From contig DJFN01000057.1 in NCBI GenBank assembly GCA_002432085.1, forward strand, positions 12,120 through 37,218: a stretch of 25,099 nt of DNA, read 5' to 3'. A program made the position numbers and the translations under genes. How positions within the stretch are numbered: position 1 is the first letter of the stretch; the number at the start of each line of letters is the position of its first letter. Below the pieces are notes generated by a model, which saw only the letters and a program-made list of their open reading frames with translations, had not been told where the DNA came from and made no database searches. Of the stretch, positions 10,901 through 16,933 are shown piece after piece. Source of the DNA: Flavobacteriales bacterium UBA5871. Its GTDB lineage: Bacteria > Bacteroidota > Bacteroidia > Flavobacteriales_D > Crocinitomicaceae.

Positions 10901-13441
10901 ATTGTTCCGTATTATCATACCGGCTTTTGGACGGAAGTCAAAACCGCTTTCAACCCATGGGCAGAGCCTACATTCGAAACCTATAGTGAAATAGAGGTTG
11001 TAGGCGGTATCGCCAAAGTAAAATTCTCCTCCTATAAATATGAAATGCAGGGAGGTGCTCTGTTTCCTGTTGTCGGAGCGATACAAAACAGCTTCGAAGT
11101 CATTCAGGCCGAACGCTCAATCGAAGCATTCGATCTGATAATGATCCAGAGCAAAACCGAAGATATCACCTTCGTTGACTTGTCTCCCGAAACAGCAGGG
11201 AAAGTAAATGGAGTTTATCCGGCTTTTGTGCTGAATTATATGGACGACGAGGCGACCACTAAGAAAATCATGGACGGTGTAGAAGCACTCGTAGATCTTG
11301 CTACGATAGCCGCAGGACTCGGCCCTGCAATGGCCGGATTGCGTACACTAAGAGGACTGGTCGCGCTGGTAGACGTAACCAGTGGAGCGTTGAATATTGC
11401 CAATAATATGACTGGTGGAGAAAATCAGACATTGTCTTTTTTCAATGATGTATTCAGTGTTGCAAGTATCGGATTTTCGGTACACGATATTTATCAGGGA
11501 TTCAAAACGAAAAAATCAATCAATGCTTTAGTGGACCAGATTCCGCTTGCCGAGCCGGTGAAGATGAGAACACTGGTGGACAAGCTTCGACTGGATGTTA
11601 ACGGACAACCGATAGTAAATGGTATAGGAGAATCGGCGATTAAAACATTGATGCATTCCTCTGATATCAATAATAAAGTCTCAGCCTATGCTATTCTGAA
11701 AAAATACGAGGACGACCTCCGTAGATCGGGGATCACCAGTGGAAATGATTGGGATGCTCTTCAGGCGCTGAAAAACGAAGTAGACGGCGATTGGATTAAC
11801 TTATTCAGAGTAGGTAGCAGCGGCCCTAACTGGTCGGCAATTCATCCTGATTACAGAGACGCCGCCAATTCCCTGATGTCGTTAGGCGGTAAAATGGAAG
11901 GATTCAATATCAAACTTGGAAATAAAGTCATCGCATCCTTTGATGAAACAACAAACGTGCTGAATATTCCACTGACAACCGGAGCTGTACCGGATGCAGC
12001 GGCCGTTAAGTTTTTTCCGGAGATGACCTTTTATAACAATGGCTTTCCATATCCTAAACAACCTATGATGGTCGTTAAAAACACCGCCGGCGAGTATTTC
12101 TGTTTGATTGAAGGAGCATGTTTTACAGCTGGAACTCCTGTAAAAACAGATAAGGGCTTTGTTCCCATTGAAAAGATTGGTGAGGGAGATGAGGTGATGT
12201 CTTTCAACGAGAACACTCAGACATTTGAGCACTCAAAAGTAACGAGCGTTTTCCGTAAAGCGACGGATAAGCTTGTCCGGCTGGTTGTTGGCAGGGATAC
12301 ACTATATGCAACGACTGATCACTTATTCTATTCCGCCGCCAAAGAATGGGTGCCTGCAAGAATGCTGAACAAAGGCGCAGCGCTGTTCCTTGCGACAGGT
12401 ATCGCAACTGTAACCAGCAGCCAGATTATTGATTCCGTTGCAGATGTCTATAATTTCGAAGTTGCCAATACACATACTTATGTGGTGGGCTACGACCAGG
12501 CAGTTGTTCACAATGATTGTAACTGGTACAAAACGATTAAAGGCATTTCGCATGACGCTATTCAGAAGTTGCAGCAACTAAAGCTGTCCGATAACGCGCT
12601 TTTTGAGATCATTAAAAGAGATCTCGGCACAAACGGTGCAGATATCGAGAAATTCCTTCAGCATTTCCCTCCGGGAAGTGCAGCGAGGGCAGAATTTGTA
12701 GCAGGTACTATTCTCATTTCAGATTGGAGGATGCTGGGACGTTTCCATACTGACCTGTGTAAGGATGCAGCCTCCCTTTTGGCTTTTTCCAAAGCACGGA
12801 AAAACAATACGCTGAAGCTGCTTGGCTTCACAGATGAGCTGCTGGCTAAAGTAAACGGCTATACGAATGCCAGCTACGCACAGATGATGAACGATCTGGA
12901 TGATTTCGCGAAAAACATTGCCCAGCAGAATATTACGATAGAAAATTTCCAGGCCACTATCGGTATCCTTACCGGGAATAATATGAACTACAGACAAGGT
13001 GTGCATTGGATTATACAGGATCTGAAAGTAAATGCCGCAAGCTTTAACGGGAAAACACTCCAGTTTGAGTTCTCGGTAGCAAACGCGCGTAGTACGATTT
13101 CCAGTATTGATGTGTTTTGTGGTAACTGTGTACCTCCGAACCTTAAGATCGAGTATAAAAGCGGTCCCGGGAGTATCACCAGCAGCACAATCAAGGAGCA
13201 GTTCATAGAACGGGATCTTTTCAACGCAGCGACTCTCAGTGAGATTCAATGGCGAATGACCAACACCGAATTCACGCCCGATAAGCTCAAGCTATGGATG
13301 AAAGCCAACAAAACCTCCATTGATGCTTTGGATAATGGTAAAAAAGCACTCTTTTTCCCCGGAATAGATGTGCTGAATGGCGTGTCAGATTCGCAAATTG
13401 ATACCTTCGTAGACAATAATTACACGACGATATTCAGATAA
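7928..13441 (+). CDS. Polymorphic toxin candidate: metallopeptidase + pretoxin Hint + C-terminal nuclease-like domain, 1837 aa
   Basis: A signal peptide (residues 1-22, ending TGYSQ) indicates Sec export. Residues 453-485 carry HELGHGVFHLRH and, 20 residues later, NVMDY, a zinc-metallopeptidase site with a metzincin-like Met-turn. A long region of unknown function follows. Residues about 1118-1165 form a hydrophobic Ala/Gly/Leu-rich stretch of the kind seen before Hint domains in pretoxins. Residues 1398-1530 are a Hint domain beginning GACFTAGTPV and ending VVHND. The last 307 residues form a separate tip with D1728, a CGNC pair (1731-1734) and E1742-Y-K1744, which fits a PD-(D/E)xK nuclease core. 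The layout (export, release peptidase, Hint, variable tip) follows the known polymorphic-toxin plan. The stop overlaps the next ATG. The toxin class is strong; nuclease activity is inference. Confidence 0.87.
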   Translation: MLKSVFATLFLVVAVSFTGYSQDSTTVALGSDYFLQFVKKVYLNPTILLKTQDFREEHNVRVMILPDMNGQTENTITGFERALQKIIRFLIEGDDEGTIRLYFDSNDPNSPFTLVHSEELHCKFVGHDKDSILARLNAPFAGVNYTIESTSLFETALEDGLEYIGNCLRVVPSACGDQPDYATTEINTKPLSIALFNTTGSKYDLDRKQYDLLESHYAKAYDLHTESDWYAPAKFMAANGSSDEPIAIAIDKHEALFKKQNISFRTVYNDQVIPIEPSSTNDTIKLKLPKDLPPGNPIEVVVKYESPVDSITYTVGFFMVYVFEPQTIKLNLIAVNGYNLDASRQAEIAAGLKKVYDPVGVTFDISVKTLLPDSDWPTSIEIESSGLLSNYPPDLRDYVGGVKDLPDYESDEYYLVYGLTTAEIDGYMPRARNIGFIFAQSAPSTPMAPVTAHELGHGVFHLRHIFAEEELGLSVYRQTANVMDYVSNPLELYLHQWKAIDDPGFVSWNAGDDEDGAGSVGHNLQDGKIDKELLNNDKKSVSFITPGGEIISFEAAKLTEFYFKYVSEYFGQYSVPIGVLTSFVYDGKRYEADLTYFPATMDVIQNEDTQFGFSGYKSDGVAYVDSYRETLPDSVKLTACFLVLEGYSIQFWRSEMPTLMDYGSRYAAGQMEVFRGGMSFPVLPFQTIQKDNQHYKSYTNIRNLSNEQRLRYTHLRNTLANHRLSESKKYLYGAHIQVLDICSLEPEILYLFSAKDKLFRWDEEGVFEYGMEALLEATTGIGLNSGFDELMENNEYNSEFGGKPLDMFKTDRPQFYRKVFIPRYHYFKSNIEIAIRAFWDDFSVAKFEQFSSDEHKEAYINMLRIALNVTPTHTLELQPPQKKQDAIRILTSTDNWFTAEWEDALVKLLKGVTAQDAGVFLNTVQNETNFSLDGNDLVNLTDFISSSVHNVGIGEQYTEMVIHLTRIALSDENRISELNTRIMTDMNPDKYIVPYYHTGFWTEVKTAFNPWAEPTFETYSEIEVVGGIAKVKFSSYKYEMQGGALFPVVGAIQNSFEVIQAERSIEAFDLIMIQSKTEDITFVDLSPETAGKVNGVYPAFVLNYMDDEATTKKIMDGVEALVDLATIAAGLGPAMAGLRTLRGLVALVDVTSGALNIANNMTGGENQTLSFFNDVFSVASIGFSVHDIYQGFKTKKSINALVDQIPLAEPVKMRTLVDKLRLDVNGQPIVNGIGESAIKTLMHSSDINNKVSAYAILKKYEDDLRRSGITSGNDWDALQALKNEVDGDWINLFRVGSSGPNWSAIHPDYRDAANSLMSLGGKMEGFNIKLGNKVIASFDETTNVLNIPLTTGAVPDAAAVKFFPEMTFYNNGFPYPKQPMMVVKNTAGEYFCLIEGACFTAGTPVKTDKGFVPIEKIGEGDEVMSFNENTQTFEHSKVTSVFRKATDKLVRLVVGRDTLYATTDHLFYSAAKEWVPARMLNKGAALFLATGIATVTSSQIIDSVADVYNFEVANTHTYVVGYDQAVVHNDCNWYKTIKGISHDAIQKLQQLKLSDNALFEIIKRDLGTNGADIEKFLQHFPPGSAARAEFVAGTILISDWRMLGRFHTDLCKDAASLLAFSKARKNNTLKLLGFTDELLAKVNGYTNASYAQMMNDLDDFAKNIAQQNITIENFQATIGILTGNNMNYRQGVHWIIQDLKVNAASFNGKTLQFEFSVANARSTISSIDVFCGNCVPPNLKIEYKSGPGSITSSTIKEQFIERDLFNAATLSEIQWRMTNTEFTPDKLKLWMKANKTSIDALDNGKKALFFPGIDVLNGVSDSQIDTFVDNNYTTIFR
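12119..12517 (+). other. Pretoxin Hint (hedgehog/intein-type) self-cleavage domain
   Basis: It covers residues 1398-1530 of the large toxin candidate. It opens with the nucleophilic Cys in CFTAGTPVKT, has the GDEVMSFNE strand, the TTDHLFY block (a T-x-x-H-like intein block B) and a YNFEVANTHTYVV block, and ends in VVHN. The residue after His-Asn is Asp, not Cys, Ser or Thr, so splicing is not expected. C-terminal cleavage by Asn cyclisation would instead free the following 308 residues. No homing endonuclease is inserted. Confidence 0.85.
12518..13438 (+). other. Toxin tip: PD-(D/E)xK-like nuclease candidate
   Basis: These 307 residues (1531-1837) lie directly after the Hint cleavage site. 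The first half is helical. Near the C-terminus, strand-like SSIDVFCG carries D1728, and 14 residues on LKIEYKSG carries E1742 and K1744, the spacing expected of a restriction-endonuclease-like core; Q1758 and R1762 sit on a following helix. A CGNC pair (1731-1734) lies between the acidic residues. The fold assignment rests on motif spacing alone and could be wrong. Confidence 0.5.
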
Positions 13442-14448
13442 TGCTGCAATTCAGGGAAAAATATGCGGGCATCCCGATTGATTTCGTTGCCGCTAAGCAT
13501 GGTATTATATACAAATCAGGAACAACTCTTTGTCACTTGGAGACCGGAAACAAGAGAAGTGAGCTTGTTACACTCGATACTCCTTTTGTGATCGAACGAA
13601 TTGTCGGCGAAGAAATTTGTATAAGAGACAAGGATAGTTTACAATTGATCGATGCGCTTTCGGGAAATATTTTGAAGAAAATTCCGCTTTTTCCCGGCCC
13701 GAAACAATTACTTGAAATTTCTTCGGATGCTGCTTGGCTCCGCTCTGAAAATGAAAAAGGCATACCTTTTCTTCGAAAAATAGACACAACGGGATCAACC
13801 TGCTGGCAAATCGAAAACGTAAATCTGTACAAAGTTCTTCGATACAAGGATATTATTTTATTGTACCTGCCCTGGGAACATACAATGATAGCCTGTGATG
13901 ACAACAACGGAACCGAGCTTTGGAGGCTGGATCTGCAAACGTATCTGGATGTACAATCATTGGTGTGCTATCCTGATCTTTTGCGATTTGACAATAAGCT
14001 ATACCTTATGCTCAGTGGAGAAAATACAGGTGGCGTATATTGCTTTGATATTACAACAGGCAAGCAGTTGCAGTTTTATCCGGATTGTTTCGGTTTTATG
14101 GCGAGTGATGATCGCAGAATCTATACTTCCCGGTTTGAGAACATATTTTGCACGATTGATCCGTTCACTGATCAGCTTGGGGAATGGCAAGCAGATCAGC
14201 AGGTAAGAACCAGCGGTTTTATCAGCATTTCAGATCACAGGTGCGTTGCAACTAGCGAAACGGTCTATTTTACGCAGACCTTGGGAGATATCCGGGCAAA
14301 AATAGGAGCCGCGGATTTACAGCAAAAGCATATAGCAGGAACCTTTGAATTTGAGTTATCTGACGGTGGAATAGCAAGTGTAAGGCAAGTAAACGAAACT
14401 ATTCTGGTTCACATGCAGGATACCACGTTGTACATTTTTGATCGGTAA
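13441..14448 (+). CDS. Beta-propeller-like cytoplasmic protein, putative immunity protein, 335 aa
   Basis: The ATG shares a base with the toxin stop codon (TAATG), so the two are likely translationally coupled. There is no signal peptide or membrane segment, so the protein should stay in the cytoplasm while its partner is exported. PQQ/WD-like blades are visible, such as LQLIDALSGNILKKI, MIACDDNNGTELWRLDL and GVYCFDITTGKQLQF, with perhaps five to seven blades in all. Base composition matches the AT-richer toxin half rather than the genes further downstream. The position directly after a toxin tip is the usual place for the cognate immunity gene, and I infer that role. A general PQQ-like repeat protein of other function is the alternative. 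Confidence 0.72.
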   Translation: MLQFREKYAGIPIDFVAAKHGIIYKSGTTLCHLETGNKRSELVTLDTPFVIERIVGEEICIRDKDSLQLIDALSGNILKKIPLFPGPKQLLEISSDAAWLRSENEKGIPFLRKIDTTGSTCWQIENVNLYKVLRYKDIILLYLPWEHTMIACDDNNGTELWRLDLQTYLDVQSLVCYPDLLRFDNKLYLMLSGENTGGVYCFDITTGKQLQFYPDCFGFMASDDRRIYTSRFENIFCTIDPFTDQLGEWQADQQVRTSGFISISDHRCVATSETVYFTQTLGDIRAKIGAADLQQKHIAGTFEFELSDGGIASVRQVNETILVHMQDTTLYIFDR

Positions 14449-14456
14449 CCTCCACC

Positions 14457-14486
14457 AAAAAAGGCCGCCCTTCCGAGCGACCCCTT
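14457..14486 (-). terminator. Rho-independent terminator of the 206-aa gene
   Basis: On the minus strand GGTCGCTC (14482-14475) pairs with GGGCGGCC (14470-14463) around a GGAA loop. The stem uses two G-U pairs and is followed by six T residues (14462-14457). Read on the + strand the stem has two A-C mismatches and no T-run, so it serves the minus-strand gene. Confidence 0.75.
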
Positions 14487-14506
14487 CTGTGTAGCATGTT
14501 TGATAA

Positions 14507-15127
14507 TTAGGCCATCTCGACATTCTCCAGCGAGAACTTGAAAGGTGTTGCCGTTGAGCCCACGCCGCCGCCGGTCATGATGATGTTGGCTTTGGTGATG
14601 CCGAGCAGGCTGATTTCTGTATTGACCTGGGAAATAATGGCGCTGTCCATTACTTCGCCTTCCTGTACCTGGGAAACGACGCCGACCCAGATCGTTGGCT
14701 TGAACTCGAATATGGCTTTCTGACCCGGGGCAATGCCGGTTTTTACGGCACAAACCGAGCCGGAGCGGTGAACATAGGCGCTGATCGCTCCTTTGTCCAG
14801 ACCGTTGTAAACTTCAATCTCGTTAGACGCGGTGGCTTGCTGATTGCTGGGGCGCAACTGATCGCCGGATGGCGTCAGGACCATATCGAAACGGCTTCCT
14901 TCGGTCGATGGCAGCGGTTGGGAAAAATTGCCGTAAGGATCGCCGGCAGAAACACCGGTCTGCAGGCTGTAAACGAACGGATGGTTTTCGCCTTGTCCGC
15001 AGTTCTGGATCACTTTCCAGGCAACGGCAACTTCGTCGAAAGATGTGGCCACGTTTTTCTGGAAAATAACGATCTGACTGTTGTTCTGATCGTTGGATTG
15101 ATTGATGAAATTCAGTTGGATGTCCAT
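14507..15127 (-). CDS. Conserved hypothetical protein, 206 aa, probable beta-sandwich
   Basis: I start at the ATG giving MDIQLNFINQSND rather than 19 codons upstream, because the upstream extension (15128-15184) is rich in Arg, Thr and Ser and looks like leader, and because a promoter-like element overlaps it. There is no signal peptide or membrane segment. The protein is made of short beta strands with conserved-looking blocks: IVIFQKNVA, VAWKVIQNCGQG, FEFKPTIWVGVVSQVQEG and ISLLGITKANIIMTGGG. I have an impression of a widespread but uncharacterised family with these blocks, and cannot name a function. It has its own terminator and lies downstream of the haem-motif gene on the same strand, separated by that gene's terminator, so it is probably an independent unit. 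Confidence 0.7.
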   Translation of the reverse strand: MDIQLNFINQSNDQNNSQIVIFQKNVATSFDEVAVAWKVIQNCGQGENHPFVYSLQTGVSAGDPYGNFSQPLPSTEGSRFDMVLTPSGDQLRPSNQQATASNEIEVYNGLDKGAISAYVHRSGSVCAVKTGIAPGQKAIFEFKPTIWVGVVSQVQEGEVMDSAIISQVNTEISLLGITKANIIMTGGGVGSTATPFKFSLENVEMA

Positions 15128-15181
15128 GGTCTGTATGGTTTTTGTGATAGTGTCCGGATACCGGTTGCGACTTTCGCAGAA

Positions 15182-15189
15182 CAAGTATA
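15182..15189 (-). promoter_or_regulatory. Possible Bacteroidota -7 element for the 206-aa gene
   Basis: The minus-strand sequence TATACTTG resembles TAnnTTTG and lies about 55 bases before the chosen ATG. No convincing -33 TTTG is present, so the call is weak. Confidence 0.28.
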
Positions 15190-15253
15190 GCAGCTTTTAA
15201 GTGTGCTGTCACAGGTGAAAATAACGGTTTTGCACGACGGATGTTTTTACCTG

Positions 15254-15291
15254 AAAAACAACGATCCCCGCGGGCAAATTGCGGGGATCGT
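15254..15291 (-). terminator. Strong Rho-independent terminator after the haem-motif gene
   Basis: ACGATCCCCGC (15261-15271) and GCGGGGATCGT (15281-15291) form a perfect 11-bp stem with a 9-base loop. On the minus strand it is followed by TGTTTTT. It begins 22 bases after the stop of the 483-aa gene and separates it from the 206-aa gene. Confidence 0.9.
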
Positions 15292-15312
15292 GTCGTTAAT
15301 AGATGATGCAGG

Positions 15313-16764
15313 CTATTTTTTCTCCATGCGCATCTGCAGGCGTCGCTCGAAGAGGAGCTTGATGCTTTCTGCCCTCGCTTTCGAATTGTTGTTTCGCAGC
15401 GATGTCACATAATCCTGGAACGTATGGCTCAGATAAAGCGGTGAAGCCGGTGGCATGGTCGTATCGAATGCTTGTCCACTGTGGCACGAGAAGCAGTTCG
15501 CCAGCGTATTGACGTTGATTCCGCTGATATCGCTCTCGAATGTCTGCGTAAAGGTTTCCATCGTGATATTGGCGCAGTTCAGGCTTCCACGGGCATAGCT
15601 GCCTTTCGTCGCATTGCCGATGTTGCCGCCCAGGCTGTCGATGATGAATGCCTGACGCGCTGCATCCGTTCCGTCCATATTCAGCCAGATCGATCCGTTG
15701 TAGAAGTAATTCTTCCAGACGTCATCCAGCTGCGATTTCACGCACTTGTTGATCCCGTCGATATTCTGGAAATTGACAGGCTCCGATTGCGAAGTGTTGG
15801 CCATAAAATCACCGCCATTGCTACGTGGCACACCGTATTGGAAGAGGTCGAATACCATGTGCTGGATTTTCCCGAGCTTCGTGGACGTGTCGTAGATAAT
15901 TCCGTCGATGGTCGGACTCGAGGCTTTCTTGCAAAGCAGCTTTTCGTCGGTGTTGCTGACTTTCATGTCTTTCCAGTTGTAGTTCGGACCAAGCTCATCG
16001 TGTTCGAAGGTCGCCCAGATGAATTCAGGGTGATTTTTCACTACGCCAACCACGTGCATGCCGATCAGCGCCATTTGGGTGTTCTTAAACGTTTTGCCGC
16101 CGTCGGTCGAAAGCGAGGCCATGGCTGTGTAATACAGCTTCTGTTTATCGGCAGGAATCGCAGTCACGGGTACCCAGGCCACTTTCAGCTCGAATGAGCC
16201 GACCGGAAAGGACTTCTGGGCTGCGTCAGGCAGTTTTCCCGCATGGATCAGCGCTGCGTATTTCTTCGCCTCGCTGTACATGAGGTGATTCATGTGAATG
16301 GAATAGTAAACCGTTTCGCTTTTCCCTTCCTTGTTGTATTGCGGATTGGTTTGCAGAATGGCCTGCTTGGAACCGGCTTGGTTCACATCCTGTATTTTCA
16401 GCAATGTTCCGGTCGGAATCGTCACGAGCTGCATATCGGACGTTACCTGGCGAACGATGTCCTGATTCAGGAACAGCGGATTGCCGCCTTTATCGGGCTT
16501 GGTGAGCCACAGGAATTTCTGCCACGACCATTGGTGAAAGATTTGGTTGGTGGTGCTGGACGTGTCGAACGGACTTCCGTCGCCTTCGGCAGGTGCCGGC
16601 GTCTGCGTGTGAGGAAACCAGCTTGGGTCTGCGAAACAGAGCGAATCGGGTGAAGTGCTGTCGGAGTTGGCTGCCGTTTCCGGATCAGAGCCACAACGGG
16701 TAACCAGCGACAGTGCGATGATGACACTTCCTCCAAGGAATAGCGGTAGGATACTTTTTTTCAT
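15313..16764 (-). CDS. Exported cytochrome c-like protein with one CxxCH motif, 483 aa
   Basis: The N-terminus (MKKSILPLFLGGSVIIALSL, then VTRC at Cys24) is a signal sequence. It could be a lipoprotein signal with a non-standard Arg at -1, followed by an acidic Ser/Asp/Pro linker typical of surface lipoproteins. Residues 424-428 are CFSCH, a c-type haem attachment site, with Met437 as a possible axial ligand. The central part has aromatic blocks such as HQWSWQKFLWLT and EFIWATFEHDELGP. The protein is far longer than a simple monohaem cytochrome c, so the haem segment is probably a C-terminal addition to a domain I do not recognise. A periplasmic or outer-membrane redox role is inferred. It has its own promoter-like element and a strong terminator, so it appears monocistronic. 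Confidence 0.78.
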   Translation of the reverse strand: MKKSILPLFLGGSVIIALSLVTRCGSDPETAANSDSTSPDSLCFADPSWFPHTQTPAPAEGDGSPFDTSSTTNQIFHQWSWQKFLWLTKPDKGGNPLFLNQDIVRQVTSDMQLVTIPTGTLLKIQDVNQAGSKQAILQTNPQYNKEGKSETVYYSIHMNHLMYSEAKKYAALIHAGKLPDAAQKSFPVGSFELKVAWVPVTAIPADKQKLYYTAMASLSTDGGKTFKNTQMALIGMHVVGVVKNHPEFIWATFEHDELGPNYNWKDMKVSNTDEKLLCKKASSPTIDGIIYDTSTKLGKIQHMVFDLFQYGVPRSNGGDFMANTSQSEPVNFQNIDGINKCVKSQLDDVWKNYFYNGSIWLNMDGTDAARQAFIIDSLGGNIGNATKGSYARGSLNCANITMETFTQTFESDISGINVNTLANCFSCHSGQAFDTTMPPASPLYLSHTFQDYVTSLRNNNSKARAESIKLLFERRLQMRMEKK

Positions 16765-16786
16765 ATGTAGTAATGTTTAGACCAAT

Positions 16787-16815
16787 CGAAAGTATCCTAA
16801 AACACACAGTTCCAA
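16787..16815 (-). promoter_or_regulatory. Bacteroidota-type promoter of the haem-motif gene
   Basis: On the minus strand TTGG (16815-16812) is followed after 17 bases by TACTTTCG (16794-16787), close to the TTTG/TAnnTTTG consensus. The ATG lies about 22 bases further on, giving a short leader. One mismatch in the -7 element limits certainty. Confidence 0.45.
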
Positions 16816-16933
16816 TCGCGTAAAAACACCTGTTTTCGAAGCCGGGGGATTTTACGGGGATTGGAAGGCTAACAACTCCTTAACACCACCATATTCCCAA
16901 AATGTAGTAGCTTGCAGCACAAGCAGAAGTGCG

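Noticed and set aside
12119..12517. Self-splicing intein
   Set aside because: The residue after the terminal His-Asn is Asp, there is no endonuclease domain, and what follows looks like a toxin tip rather than the second half of a host enzyme. Hint cleavage fits better.
14463..14482. Terminator for the immunity gene on the + strand
   Set aside because: Read on the + strand the stem has two A-C mismatches and no following T-run, so it works only for the minus strand.
15128..15184. 19-codon N-terminal extension of the 206-aa gene
   Set aside because: Its composition is unlike the rest, and a promoter-like element overlaps its start; the internal ATG gives a cleaner beginning.
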